The notes: generated from the sequence alone by a model not told the origin. 64,000 bases of DNA from HIMB11 sp965657135 (GCA_965657135.1 CBFHNF010000001.1:124001-188000); one strand, 5' to 3'; shown: positions 43,044 to 52,455, numbered from the stretch's first letter. Numbers and translations: made by a program.

Positions 43044-44316
43044 AGGCGTGCGAACGTAGGATATTTCCAGCTAGATACAGTGATCCACAGATCAGAATGC
43101 GGGCATCTGGGTCCGTTTTCGCAATATCACCAGCCGCTGTAATAACATCCACTGCTGTTTCTGAGAGAATGCCAGCCTGGTGTGCCGCGGCCGCGGTGTC
43201 TTCTGCGGGGAGTGTGTTCAACTCGCCTGGTATTGAAACGGCGACCAATTTTTCAACATGTGCCGCCATGGGCGACAGGTATCCTGCAATATCCTTTGTG
43301 TTCAGCATTCCGCATATCAGGTAGGTGGGGCGCTTTGGCAATTGGCTTAGATGGTGCCCAAGTGCGCGTCCCGCAGCAGGATTATGCCCACCGTCTAGCC
43401 ATATTTCGGCGTTTGGCGCGATATCAATCACAGGTCCACTTTGTAATTTCTGCATCCTTGCGGGCCAATGTGCCTGTGTGAGTGCGGCCTCGCACACCTC
43501 ATTCCCAAATCCCAATTGGCGCAGCGCGGCAACGGCCGTACCTGCGTTTTCGAATTGGTGCGCGCCGGGCAGATTGGGGCGTGGCAATTGGACGACACCA
43601 TTGTCGTCGTGAAAAATCAAACCATCGCGTTCTGTATCGATTTGCCAGTGTTGGGCATAGGCAATCAATGGGGCATGGTTGCGATTAGCAGTTTGTTCAA
43701 TCACGTCGAGGGCTTCATCAGGTTGTGACGCAACAATCACAGGGCACATCTTCTTGATGATCCCTGCTTTTTCACCCGCAATCTTGGCCAGTGTATTGCC
43801 AAGGAATTGTTCATGGTCAATCGAAATGGGCGTGATGATACTTAACAGGGGTTTATCAATGACATTGGTTGCATCCAAGCGACCACCGAGCCCGACTTCT
43901 AATAGGGTATAATCCGCAGGGGTGCGCGCCATTGCCAAAATTGCAGCGGCTGTTGTGATTTCAAAGTACGTGATCGTTTCGCCACCATTTTTTTCATAAC
44001 ACTCATCCAAAATCATGCTCAGATGATCTTCGTCGATCAAGGTGCCCGCCAAACGAATTCGTTCATGGAAACGGGCCAGATGCGGAGAGGTATAGGCGTG
44101 AACGCGTTTACCTGCGGCCTCAAGTCCCGCGCGGATCATAGCCTGTGTTGATCCTTTACCGTTTGTACCTGCGATGTGAATAACACGGGGTAAATCGTTT
44201 TGTGGATTTCCCAGTTTTTGCAGCAGTCTCCACATGCGATCCAAAGTTAGATCAATAACTTTTGGATGCAGCGCCATCATCCGTTCAAGGATGTGATCAG
44301 AATTTTGGGATGTCAT
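43042..44316 (-). CDS. folC: Bifunctional folylpolyglutamate synthase / dihydrofolate synthase
   Basis: A 424-residue Mur-ligase-type enzyme. The P-loop is in IHIAGTNGKGSTQAMI near residue 50, the substrate segment SPHLARFHERIRLAG follows, and WLDGGHNPAAGRALG near residue 310 is the C-terminal domain signature. It adds glutamate to dihydropteroate and to folates, here relevant to the tetrahydrofolate-dependent enzymes PurH, Fmt and the demethylating oxidoreductases. It follows accD by 18 bases, the usual accD-folC operon. Confidence 0.95.
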   Translation of the reverse strand: MTSQNSDHILERMMALHPKVIDLTLDRMWRLLQKLGNPQNDLPRVIHIAGTNGKGSTQAMIRAGLEAAGKRVHAYTSPHLARFHERIRLAGTLIDEDHLSMILDECYEKNGGETITYFEITTAAAILAMARTPADYTLLEVGLGGRLDATNVIDKPLLSIITPISIDHEQFLGNTLAKIAGEKAGIIKKMCPVIVASQPDEALDVIEQTANRNHAPLIAYAQHWQIDTERDGLIFHDDNGVVQLPRPNLPGAHQFENAGTAVAALRQLGFGNEVCEAALTQAHWPARMQKLQSGPVIDIAPNAEIWLDGGHNPAAGRALGHHLSQLPKRPTYLICGMLNTKDIAGYLSPMAAHVEKLVAVSIPGELNTLPAEDTAAAAHQAGILSETAVDVITAAGDIAKTDPDARILICGSLYLAGNILRSHA

Positions 44317-44334
44317 TTCTACCGACTTTTCGAA

Positions 44335-45243
44335 TTAGGCAGGCGTTTCGTCTGACTGCTTGGCTGGGGCAGGTAAATCACCTTTGATTGCGGGGGATTG
44401 CTTCATCAACATGCGCACAATCGTGATCAGCTCTTCTCGCATTTGTGTCCGTGGTGTCACACGATCTAACATGCCATGATCCAATAGATACTCGGCGCGT
44501 TGAAACCCCTCAGGGAGTTTTTCGCGGATGGTTTGTTCAATTACGCGCGGTCCTGCGAAACAAATCAACGCGTTTGGTTCGGCAATTTGTACATCGCCCA
44601 GCATCGCATAGGATGCTGTCACCCCACCCGTTGTTGGATGTGTGAGCACCACAATATATGGCAGATTTGCTTCTTTTAGCATTTGCACTGCAACGGTGGT
44701 TCGTGGCATTTGCATCAGGCTTAGGATGCCTTCTTGCATGCGTGCTCCGCCTGCTGCAGAAAATAAAATCAGAGGACGCTTTAATTCGACGGCGCGTTCG
44801 GCGGCCGCAACGATTGCGTTGCCTACATACATGCCCATAGACCCGCCAAGAAAGCTAAAATCCTGTGCAGCTGCAACAATCGGAGTACGCCCAATATCAC
44901 CCTCGGCGATTAGCATCGCCTCTTTTTCTTCTGTTTTCTTCTGCGCCGCTTTCATGCGGTCAGGGTATTTTTTCTGATCTTTAAAGATCAGTGGGTCGGC
45001 AACTGGCTGAGGAACATCAATTTCCACAAATATACCGCCGTCAAATAGCCCGGCAAAACGATCGCGCGGCGAAATGGCCATGTGATGCCCGCACTGTGTA
45101 CAAACGTTCAGATTGTCCGACAATTCGCGGTGAAACAACATTGTTCCGCATTCGTCGCATTTGGACCACAAATTTTCTGGCACCTCGCGACGCGAAAAAA
45201 TCGAGTTGATACGCGGGCGAACGTAGTTGCTGATCCAGTTCAT
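44335..45243 (-). CDS. accD: Acetyl-CoA carboxylase carboxyltransferase subunit beta
   Basis: A 302-residue subunit. The N-terminal four-cysteine zinc ribbon is formed by CDECG near residue 27 and CTQCGHH near residue 48. The crotonase-like carboxyltransferase domain follows, with FSAAGGARMQEGILSLMQMP near residue 158 and the LTHPTTGGVTASYAMLGD oxyanion region. With AccA it transfers carboxyl from biotin to acetyl-CoA, the first step of fatty acid synthesis. It heads the accD-folC operon and is divergent from the CPBP protease gene. Confidence 0.97.
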   Translation of the reverse strand: MNWISNYVRPRINSIFSRREVPENLWSKCDECGTMLFHRELSDNLNVCTQCGHHMAISPRDRFAGLFDGGIFVEIDVPQPVADPLIFKDQKKYPDRMKAAQKKTEEKEAMLIAEGDIGRTPIVAAAQDFSFLGGSMGMYVGNAIVAAAERAVELKRPLILFSAAGGARMQEGILSLMQMPRTTVAVQMLKEANLPYIVVLTHPTTGGVTASYAMLGDVQIAEPNALICFAGPRVIEQTIREKLPEGFQRAEYLLDHGMLDRVTPRTQMREELITIVRMLMKQSPAIKGDLPAPAKQSDETPA

Positions 45244-45314
45244 AACCTAATCCCATTAGTGCGAAGTTGTTTCGACAAATAAGCCTGTTGCATAAGAATT
45301 GCAATTCTTCAACG

Positions 45315-46307
45315 ATGCAAAAAATATCAAATACGACACTTGGTGTTCAACGTCGATCTGAATTAAGATCAAACACACAGGCAGAATATCAAACAATGGT
45401 CGTTGGGATGTCACACGGATATAAAATGGATCAACCTTTCTCCAGGTGGCGAATTTTATTCGGCGCGTTCATTATCGTGTTCGTTTATGTCGGTGGCCTA
45501 TTTGGTGTCGGCTTTTTCATACATGGCCGCGCTGGATTCGATTTGAACCAACCGTCACAGGTCACATTGATGGTGTTTTTGGCATCTTTTATTCCCATTT
45601 GGTTGGCGACAGGTGCTGTAACGAGTTGGGTGATGGGTTTTCACTTGCCACATCTTTATGGGCGCATGGCATGGATTTCGTGGCGCGATTTCAAATTGGG
45701 CTTTTTCTATGTCCTAAGCTTGGTTTTGGTGATTGAAGCGGTCGTTTGCATTATCACTTGGTCGCTTGGGTCAATGCCATACTTGCGAAATCCATTGGTA
45801 TCGGGATCAGATTGGATAGTGTGGTTGTTGCCCCTGTCGGTGTTGATTTTTTTGCAAGTCGGCGCAGAAGAGCTTTTTTTCCGCGGATATTTGTTGCGGT
45901 TGATTTATGCGCGACGGGCCAGCTTGCTTTGGGCGGTTTATATTCCATCGTTGTTGTTTGGCTTGGCCCATTTCGATCCCATGACGTATGGCGGAAATGC
46001 GGTTTTCTACGTTTTTAATACAACTGTGACAGGTGTCATATTGTGTTTTATTGTTTTGTGGCGCGGCAATATTGGTATGGCGATGGGAATCCATTTCGCG
46101 GTGAACATAAGCGCAATTTTGATCGTTGGTCAGGACAACACTCTGATCGGATCAGGCGGTGCCTTTTGGGTTTCGACGATTGCTCCGAAATCAGACACAC
46201 TAGGATTAATAATGGTGGCGTTTACACTTCTTGAAATCATACTCTATTTCGCCTGGGCCAAACGTTATCATGGTGCACTTATTCCTCGGGATGTGGGGTC
46301 CGTTTGA
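45315..46307 (+). CDS. CPBP family intramembrane metalloprotease
   Basis: About 330 residues with some eight hydrophobic segments. The CPBP (Abi, Rce1-like) signature is present: VGAEELFFRGYLLRLIYARR (motif 1 EExxxR, near residue 188), then PSLLFGLAHFDP (motif 2 histidine) and GIHFAVNIS (motif 3). Members cleave substrates within the membrane; bacterial functions are mostly unknown. The start is uncertain: a TTG at 45267 and an ATG at 45396 are alternatives. The ATG at 45315 is chosen because the AEYQTMV segment after it seems to align with relatives. It is coupled to the following lipoprotein gene. Confidence 0.8.
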   Translation: MQKISNTTLGVQRRSELRSNTQAEYQTMVVGMSHGYKMDQPFSRWRILFGAFIIVFVYVGGLFGVGFFIHGRAGFDLNQPSQVTLMVFLASFIPIWLATGAVTSWVMGFHLPHLYGRMAWISWRDFKLGFFYVLSLVLVIEAVVCIITWSLGSMPYLRNPLVSGSDWIVWLLPLSVLIFLQVGAEELFFRGYLLRLIYARRASLLWAVYIPSLLFGLAHFDPMTYGGNAVFYVFNTTVTGVILCFIVLWRGNIGMAMGIHFAVNISAILIVGQDNTLIGSGGAFWVSTIAPKSDTLGLIMVAFTLLEIILYFAWAKRYHGALIPRDVGSV

Positions 46308-46924
46308 TGAAGTTGACCACTATTTTTGCGATTTCCAGCTTACTTGTAATGTTAGGTGCATGCGGAGAGATCAACACCTTTGGTCTGCAAAATACAAATG
46401 ACCTTATGACGAACACAAAAATTTCCTTCGACAGTGGTATCACCTATGACGCACCTCATGGATTTTGTGTATCCGAGCCGCAAACCTACGAAGATCAGGC
46501 CAAAGGTTTCGGTGTTTTTGTGTCTTGTTCAAAGCCTTATTACCGTGCGCGATTGCTGACGGTTGCACATTATCCGATTGATCCGGCCAGTCCACCTCTT
46601 GTTGAAACAATGATCCAAGCCGCTGGAGTGGGTGCAAAGATTACCCGGGTTGTTAATAAAGATGGCGTTGTGCTCGCGCGTCTGAGAGGTGAGTTTTCAG
46701 ATCAGAAATTGCAAAATGACTTCAACCGTATGATCGTTCAGCGCGGTGGTTACGTGATTATGGCCAACCTGTATGCGCGTGAAAATGCCGCGAACACTGA
46801 TTTTAGGGCGCGTCAGATTTTGGCACAGGTATTGAAGGATATCACAGTGGATCCTGCACAGGTGAATAACACTGTGTCGTATCTACCAACCGATCCGATG
46901 ATCAGACCAAAAATTAGGCCATGA
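46307..46924 (+). CDS. Predicted lipoprotein of unknown function
   Basis: A 205-residue protein with a lipoprotein signal peptide ending in the lipobox LGAC (cysteine near residue 19). The mature part contains SGITYDAPHGFCVSEPQTYE and VFVSCSKPYYRARLLTVAHY; the two cysteines could form a disulfide. I do not recognise a named domain. The ATG shares one base with the CPBP stop (TGATG), and its own stop overlaps the next start as ATGA, so the three genes form a tight operon. Confidence 0.68.
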   Translation: MKLTTIFAISSLLVMLGACGEINTFGLQNTNDLMTNTKISFDSGITYDAPHGFCVSEPQTYEDQAKGFGVFVSCSKPYYRARLLTVAHYPIDPASPPLVETMIQAAGVGAKITRVVNKDGVVLARLRGEFSDQKLQNDFNRMIVQRGGYVIMANLYARENAANTDFRARQILAQVLKDITVDPAQVNNTVSYLPTDPMIRPKIRP

Positions 46925-47483
46925 AAATGTCTGATGACGCTGATTGGGGATGGCGCCCTGATGCCTTCTCAACGCGAATGGGAGAAATAAATTCAGTTAT
47001 AAAAGCGCAACGCCATGACTTAGGTTCGTCGATTGCAATTCATCACAACGATGAAGAACCGGAAATCGTGGTTCGGCAATTTAAAAACATCGGAATAGAC
47101 GATTTGGCCGCATTTGGCGTGTCGCTGGAAACATATCAATTCTCTGGCTCATTTTTATCATTGGCAATTGACCTGCCGAAAGACGCCTCAACGGGTCTTT
47201 CAAAAAATCATATTTTTGAGGTTGAGGGCAAATTAGTGCTGGATCATCCAATGCCGGTTTTCGTCCGATTGAATGTAAAGCATGGACCAAATGTTTAAGA
47301 ACTGCTTCAAGAAGTTCCCCATGGGGCCAAACGGCTCTATCTTGAATTTGATTTGGGATTTTGTGATTTGCACGAAGCACGCGTCGAAAATGTTTGGCTT
47401 GATCTGTTTTTGATGATTTAGCGATGAACAGGATTAAGATTTCCGATATGGTTTTTTATCGCCGTCCGCGCGCAAAGTTTTGA
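46921..47483 (+). pseudogene. Broken conserved Rhodobacterales gene (probable DUF6478 family) with a stop codon and a frameshift
   Basis: The frame from 46921 reads a conserved-looking protein (DADWGWRPDAFSTRMGE, later FSGSFLSLAIDLPKDAS and RLNVKHGPN). It stops at TAA 47296-47298, where relatives have a glutamate codon just after GPN-T. Translation past that stop continues the family pattern (EFDLGFCDLHEARVENVWLD). A one-base loss at the T-run 47407-47411 then shifts the frame, and the expected C terminus, MNRIKISDMVFYRRPRAKF, appears in the next frame and ends at 47483. Two independent lesions argue for real decay. The first 125 codons could still be translated. The DUF number is from memory. 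Confidence 0.72.
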
Positions 47484-47495
47484 TGAGGATTCAAC

Positions 47496-47861
47496 ATGAC
47501 ATTGGATAAGATAGATTTTTCGAATGGAATTTGGCGCGGTCTTTTAAAGACGGGGCAAGCGCAGGAAAAGCCTGAATTGCAAGTTGAATTAAACGGCGCC
47601 GAATTGGATCCCTGCGTTGTCACCGCCGGATCCACGGATAGCGAATGGATCGTTGAAATTGCGGTTCCAGCGCATGCAATTGGCGACGGCGTGTTCACAT
47701 TTGTCGTTTTATCCTCGAGCGCTGAACATCCAATTGCCACGTTCTGTTTATCGGGTGGGCGCTCCATGGAATATGATATGCAGGCTGAAGTCGCCTTGCT
47801 GCGCGAAGAAATTGAGATCTTGAAACGCGCATTTCGGCGCCACATTCATAATACTAGGTAG
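47496..47861 (+). CDS. Conserved hypothetical protein with C-terminal coiled coil
   Basis: A 121-residue protein. The first 85 residues are beta-rich (DFSNGIWRGLLKTG, later EWIVEIAVPAHAIGDGVFTF). The last 30 form a basic amphipathic helix likely to be a coiled coil (VALLREEIEILKRAFRRHI), suggesting oligomers. No signal peptide or membrane segment. It lies 12 bases after the broken gene and may once have worked with it. I do not recognise a named domain. Confidence 0.65.
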   Translation: MTLDKIDFSNGIWRGLLKTGQAQEKPELQVELNGAELDPCVVTAGSTDSEWIVEIAVPAHAIGDGVFTFVVLSSSAEHPIATFCLSGGRSMEYDMQAEVALLREEIEILKRAFRRHIHNTR

Positions 47862-47887
47862 ATGCCGCCGCGTTACGGGTGACAAAA

Positions 47888-47908
47888 ACTATGGGCTTTT
47901 GCCATAGT
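47888..47908. promoter_or_regulatory. Inverted repeat ACTATGG-N7-CCATAGT upstream of the fadH-type gene
   Basis: Seven-base arms at 47888-47894 and 47902-47908 are exact reverse complements. The dyad lies 31 bases before the ATG of the fadH-type gene and no T-run follows, so an operator is more likely than a terminator. The binding factor is unknown; the LysR-type gene downstream is one candidate. Confidence 0.4.
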
Positions 47909-47939
47909 GTTCAGGTGTTTGACCTTTCGGAGCCCCAAT

Positions 47940-49976
47940 ATGTCCCAATCATATCCTCATTTGCTGTCACCTCTGGATCTCGGCTTTACGACGCTAAAGA
48001 ACCGCGTGTTGATGGGGTCAATGCATACCAATCTAGAGGAAACAAAGGATTGGAATAGGGTTGCGGAATTCTACGCCGAACGAGCCCGTGGGGGCGTTTC
48101 GTTGATGGTGACGGGCGGGATCGCTCCAAACCGTGAAGGAGGCGTCTTTCCAGGCGCCGCGGGACTGTTTGATGAAACTGATATTGCAAACCATCGCGTT
48201 GTGACCGATCGTGTGCATGATGCTGATGGTAAAATTGCAATGCAGATATTGCACGCTGGGCGCTATGCCTATGGGACAGAATGCGTTGGGCCGTCTGCGG
48301 TAAAATCACCAATCTCGCCATTTCCTCCGAAAGAGTTGGATGAAGACGGTATTGAAAAACAGATCAGTGATATTGTTGCGACCGCTGAACGTGCAAAAAT
48401 GGCCGGTTACGACGGCGTCGAAATTATGGGGTCCGAAGGTTATTTTATCAATCAGTTCCTAGTGACACATACAAATAAACGTACAGACCGTTGGGGGGGA
48501 GCATACGAAAACCGGATGCGCCTACCCATAGAAATTGTGCGCCGTGCGCGTGCGGCGGTGGGGTCAGATTTTATTATAATCTATCGTCTTTCAATGATTG
48601 ATTTAGTGCCGAATGGATCAACCCATGAAGAGGTTGTACATCTGGCTCAAGCGATTGAAACGGCTGGTGCAACCATCATCAACACGGGGATCGGTTGGCA
48701 CGAGGCTCGCATACCGACAATTGCGACATCCGTGCCAAGGGCAGCGTTCGCATGGGTCACAAAAAAATTGATGGGCAAGGTCACTATTCCTGTCATCACA
48801 TCGAACCGCATCAATACACCCGAGGTTGCAGAAGAAGTTTTGGCCGATGGATGTGCGGATATGGTAAGTATGGCGCGTCCATTCTTGGCAGACCCTTACT
48901 TTGTGGCCAAGGCTGCGGCAGGACAATCGGCAAGTATCACACCTTGTATCGCATGCAATCAGGCGTGTTTGGATCATACATTCGGCGGCAAAATTAGTTC
49001 ATGTTTGGTGAACCCGCGTGCATGTTATGAAACTGAATTGCCGATGACACAAACCACGTCAGTAAAACGTGTTGCGGTCGTCGGGGCAGGCCCTGCGGGA
49101 TTGGCAACAGCAATGACCGCTGCGCAGGTTGGGCATCAGGTTACACTATTTGATCAGGCTGATCAAATTGGGGGGCAACTAAATATGGCCAAACAGGTCC
49201 CTGGCAAAGAAGAGTTTTGGGGCCTCGTTGATTGGTTTGAAACAATGATGAGTGAAACGGGTGTCACCAAAAAGCTTGGCGCGCGCGTGCAGGCATCAGA
49301 TTTGGCAGAGTTTGATGAGGTCGTTGTAGCAACAGGCGTGATGCCACGCGATCCAGAAATTCCAGGCCAGAGCGATGAAAAGGTCTGTGGATATATTGAT
49401 ATTCTAAACGGGCGTGTACAGGCCGGCAAAGATGTCGTTGTCATCGGGGCAGGCGGCATCGGATTTGATGTCAGCGAATTTTTGGTCCACGAAAAAAGCG
49501 CCACTGCACAAACCCCCGATCTAGCGCATTGGTTAAAAGAATGGGGCGTAGGTGATCCCGAGGAAATTCGTGGTGGTCTGTTGGCTGAAGGTCCCCAACC
49601 AACCGCGCCTGCACGCAATGTGACGTTGCTACAACGCAAAGCGGAACGCCCTGGGAAACGATTGGGGAAAACAACAGGTTGGATACATCGTTCCACGTTG
49701 AAAATGAAGGGCGTGAAAATGATTGGTGGCGTCAATTATGAGGCAATCACGGATGAAGGATTGCGCATTTCGCATGGCGAAGCGCGTGAAAATCCAACCG
49801 TTATTCCCGCAGACACGATTGTATTGTGCGCCGGTCAGCTCAGCGAACGCAGTTTAGCAGATGATTTAATCAGTGCAGGTGTTACTCCGCATGTGATTGG
49901 CGGGGCTGATGTTGCTGCAGAATTGGATGCCAAACGCGCGATTGATCAAGGCGTGCGCCTTGCGCTCAGCCTCTAA
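47940..49976 (+). CDS. 2,4-dienoyl-CoA reductase FadH-like FMN/FAD/iron-sulfur oxidoreductase
   Basis: A 678-residue protein with the FadH/trimethylamine dehydrogenase plan. An Old-Yellow-Enzyme TIM barrel occupies residues 1-340 (LKNRVLMGSMHTNLEE, then MQILHAGRYAYG). The 4Fe-4S cysteines are in CIACNQACLDHTFGGKISSC near residue 338. FAD and NAD domains follow (VAVVGAGPAGLATAMTAAQV). FadH reduces 2,4-dienoyl-CoA in unsaturated fatty acid breakdown, the best-fitting role, though related enoate reductases are possible. GGAG seven bases before the ATG supports the start. Confidence 0.88.
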   Translation: MSQSYPHLLSPLDLGFTTLKNRVLMGSMHTNLEETKDWNRVAEFYAERARGGVSLMVTGGIAPNREGGVFPGAAGLFDETDIANHRVVTDRVHDADGKIAMQILHAGRYAYGTECVGPSAVKSPISPFPPKELDEDGIEKQISDIVATAERAKMAGYDGVEIMGSEGYFINQFLVTHTNKRTDRWGGAYENRMRLPIEIVRRARAAVGSDFIIIYRLSMIDLVPNGSTHEEVVHLAQAIETAGATIINTGIGWHEARIPTIATSVPRAAFAWVTKKLMGKVTIPVITSNRINTPEVAEEVLADGCADMVSMARPFLADPYFVAKAAAGQSASITPCIACNQACLDHTFGGKISSCLVNPRACYETELPMTQTTSVKRVAVVGAGPAGLATAMTAAQVGHQVTLFDQADQIGGQLNMAKQVPGKEEFWGLVDWFETMMSETGVTKKLGARVQASDLAEFDEVVVATGVMPRDPEIPGQSDEKVCGYIDILNGRVQAGKDVVVIGAGGIGFDVSEFLVHEKSATAQTPDLAHWLKEWGVGDPEEIRGGLLAEGPQPTAPARNVTLLQRKAERPGKRLGKTTGWIHRSTLKMKGVKMIGGVNYEAITDEGLRISHGEARENPTVIPADTIVLCAGQLSERSLADDLISAGVTPHVIGGADVAAELDAKRAIDQGVRLALSL

Positions 49977-50020
49977 GGTTTCTCTTAAATACCTCTATCT
50001 TGTCGCCTCTGTGCCCCAGT

Positions 50021-50049
50021 CTTGCCCAAGTTCAAAACAGTTGGACAAG
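50021..50049. promoter_or_regulatory. Near-perfect dyad CTTGCCCAA-N11-TTGGACAAG before the LysR-type gene
   Basis: The nine-base arms match at eight positions. The dyad ends 13 bases before the LysR-type ATG. LysR regulators bind dyads of this kind and often repress themselves, so this is a likely autoregulatory site. Confidence 0.45.
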
Positions 50050-50062
50050 AAGTGAGGGAATT

Positions 50063-50968
50063 ATGGATCGCCTGACAGAAATGGAAGCCTTTGCCACCGT
50101 TGTCGATCAGGGTGGTTTTACAGATGCTGCACGTAAAATGGGGATTTCCGAATCTGCCGTTTCAAAACATATTTCCAGTCTTGAAACACGTCTGGGTGCG
50201 CGTTTACTAAACAGAACAACGCGCCGTGTTAGTCCAACTGAGATTGGTCTGGCCTACTACGACCGTGCACGCCGCGTTCTGAATGATGCAGGCGAGGCAG
50301 ACGCCCTTGTCAGCTCAATGCAATCAGCACCCACGGGTATGCTGCGAGTATCTGTCGCGACGGACTTTGGTTCAATGCATTTATCGCCCGTCTTGGGTGA
50401 CTTTTTAACACAGTTTCCGGTTGTGTCAGTTAATTTGGAACTGGACAATCGTTATATAGAAATGATTTCCGAAGGATTTGATGCCGCCATTCGTTTGGGC
50501 GAAATGGAGGATAGCTCGCTTCGTGCCCGCAAAATTGTAGAAACGACTATCCGAATGGTTGCAAGCCCCGGCTACATCCTGCGCGCGGGGCGTCCCCGCC
50601 GCATCGAGGATTTGGGTGCGCATAAATTGCTGCACTACACAAACCAGGCCAATGGTGCGGTTTGGAAAATGACATCACAAACGGGTGAGAGACGTCAAAT
50701 TCGTACGACCGGAAGTTTTACTGTGAATGACGGACAATCCCTGCTGAACGCAGCGATTAATGGGTTGGGCATCGCATATTTGCCATCGTTTTTATACGCC
50801 TCTGCCTTGGCTGAGGGTCGTGTGGTAGATGCTATGCCAGAACTCCCCAAGGAAACCCAAGGGATTTATGTGGTTTATCCGCCTGGCAAATTCACCCAAC
50901 CAAATGTAAGGGCGTTTATTGATTATTTGGCGCAAACATTTTCACGAAAAGGGCCAGATAACTGGTAA
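50063..50968 (+). CDS. LysR family transcriptional regulator
   Basis: A 301-residue regulator. The N-terminal helix-turn-helix (residues 3-60) reads DRLTEMEAFATVVDQGGFTD, then SESAVSKHISSLETRLGARL. The substrate-binding domain starts near residue 90 (GMLRVSVATDFGSMHLSP) and resembles the CrgA/PecT-like group. GAGGGA five bases before the ATG fixes the start. It follows the fadH-type gene by 86 bases on the same strand, with a dyad in between. Target unknown. Confidence 0.9.
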   Translation: MDRLTEMEAFATVVDQGGFTDAARKMGISESAVSKHISSLETRLGARLLNRTTRRVSPTEIGLAYYDRARRVLNDAGEADALVSSMQSAPTGMLRVSVATDFGSMHLSPVLGDFLTQFPVVSVNLELDNRYIEMISEGFDAAIRLGEMEDSSLRARKIVETTIRMVASPGYILRAGRPRRIEDLGAHKLLHYTNQANGAVWKMTSQTGERRQIRTTGSFTVNDGQSLLNAAINGLGIAYLPSFLYASALAEGRVVDAMPELPKETQGIYVVYPPGKFTQPNVRAFIDYLAQTFSRKGPDNW

Positions 50969-50969
50969 G

Positions 50970-51896
50970 TCAGTTTTGGATGACAGCTTCGACGCGACGA
51001 TTTCGTTCGCGTCCTTCATCCGTTTGATTGCTGGCGCGTGGAGCCAGAAATGCAATACCTTGCGCGCTGATGCGTGATTTTTTGATACCGTATTTTGAAA
51101 TCATTCGTTGGCGCACGGCTTCAGCACGTTGTTTTGAAATTTCAATGTTGCCGTCTAATCCACCAACGGTGTCGCTGTGACCAACCAATACGATTTTTGT
51201 ATCTGGGTTGTCGCGCATGTAATTTGCTAGATCGGACAAAACCGCAAAAGGACCGTCGCCCAGTTTTGTCGATCCACTTGTAAACACCAATCCATCCAAT
51301 GCAGCAGCGCCAACTTCTGCGAAATTGGCTGCGATATTTTGCGCGCTGCCAGCCATTGCTGCGGTGGATTTTTTTATTTTCGATTTGGGTGTGTCCGCGA
51401 GTGGGTCGATACGACGTTCTTGGATGTAAACGCGCGCTCCTATCCGTGAAATAAGAACATTTATGATACGATCTTGCCCTTGAATACCTGTGACAGACAC
51501 GAAGTTTCGCAGGTTTATATACATGTTTGGCGGCGCTTCAATCGGTGTATTTACCCTATATTCAAAACCACCACACTCTTGTGAAACACAATCCAACACG
51601 ATGTGAAAACCAGCATCTATCAATGCCTGACGAATTGGTGCGGCCACTTGTTGCGCCGTTATTGCGGTTGCGCGCAATTGTGCAGTTGCGATTGTGCTTG
51701 TTCCACTGCGCTTTTCGTGGGGGACACCTGTCTCTGCTGTCCATGTGCCAATCGGAAAGCGCAATGTCGCGTTGTCCGTTCGTTGTTCATAGATATGCTG
51801 GGTCCCGTCCGGAAGAGGCAAGTCAATTCCCGCCCAGCCTGCGACAGGAGACAATCCCCAAAAGGCGATACAAATTGGTTTAGCGATTTTTCGCAT
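50970..51896 (-). CDS. OmpA-family outer-membrane or periplasmic protein
   Basis: A 308-residue exported protein. A signal peptide covers about residues 1-22 (ending near GWAG). A DUF4892-like N-terminal part contains FPIGTWTAETGVPHEKRSGT and the CVSQECGGFEYR cysteine pair. A C-terminal OmpA-like domain binds peptidoglycan (TKIVLVGHSDTVGG, then the ISKQRAEAVRQRM motif). The start at 51896 lies inside the end of the AhpD-type gene; an ATG at 51908 is the alternative. It is convergent with the LysR gene, with one base between stops. Confidence 0.8.
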   Translation of the reverse strand: MRKIAKPICIAFWGLSPVAGWAGIDLPLPDGTQHIYEQRTDNATLRFPIGTWTAETGVPHEKRSGTSTIATAQLRATAITAQQVAAPIRQALIDAGFHIVLDCVSQECGGFEYRVNTPIEAPPNMYINLRNFVSVTGIQGQDRIINVLISRIGARVYIQERRIDPLADTPKSKIKKSTAAMAGSAQNIAANFAEVGAAALDGLVFTSGSTKLGDGPFAVLSDLANYMRDNPDTKIVLVGHSDTVGGLDGNIEISKQRAEAVRQRMISKYGIKKSRISAQGIAFLAPRASNQTDEGRERNRRVEAVIQN

Positions 51897-52452
51897 GATA
51901 GGCGTCATTTGGGCGCATATCTATGGCGCTGGCCAATCGGTTTGACATGTTGAAAAATGCAGCAACATTCGCGATGTCCCAAATGTCTTGATCGCTAAAA
52001 CCAACAGACCGAAGCTCCGCGCGGTCACTTTCTTCGATGCGATGGCTTTCAATTGTGATTTTTTCGGCGAATTCTAACATTGCGCGTTGGCGCGCTGTCA
52101 AATCGGCCACGCGATAGTTCATGACCAACATTTCGCCCAAAATTGGATTTCCTGATAACTCGCGCACGGCCTGTCCATGAGCAGTTAAGCAGTAAAAACA
52201 CTTATTCACCGAGGAGACGACGACCGCGATCATTTCACGCTCGAGTTTACTTAGGCCGCTATCTGCAAGCATTGTCTCATTATAAAGGGCCGTAAAGGCG
52301 TTCAACTTATCGACACTAAACGCGTGTGCCATCAAGACATTGGGCACCATCCCCAATTTTTCCTGACAAATATCAAAATATTTCTGAGTTTTTTCGGGCA
52401 GAGGAGACAGAGGGGGCAAATTTAGCGCCGTGACCTTTTCATTTTCGCTCAT
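51880..52452 (-). CDS. AhpD-like peroxidase-related protein (carboxymuconolactone decarboxylase family)
   Basis: A 190-residue all-helical protein. The redox motif CFYCLTAHGQAVRE near residue 85 is the CxxC-H motif of alkylhydroperoxidase-D-like proteins. FSDQDIWDIANVAAFFNMSNRLA near the C terminus is the matching helix of the uncharacterised peroxidase-related subfamily. Such proteins reduce peroxides or act as disulfide reductases. The gene lies three bases after the acetyltransferase stop and overlaps the OmpA-type gene's start, so one operon is likely. Confidence 0.88.
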   Translation of the reverse strand: MSENEKVTALNLPPLSPLPEKTQKYFDICQEKLGMVPNVLMAHAFSVDKLNAFTALYNETMLADSGLSKLEREMIAVVVSSVNKCFYCLTAHGQAVRELSGNPILGEMLVMNYRVADLTARQRAMLEFAEKITIESHRIEESDRAELRSVGFSDQDIWDIANVAAFFNMSNRLASAIDMRPNDAYHAKNR

Positions 52453-52455
52453 TCG

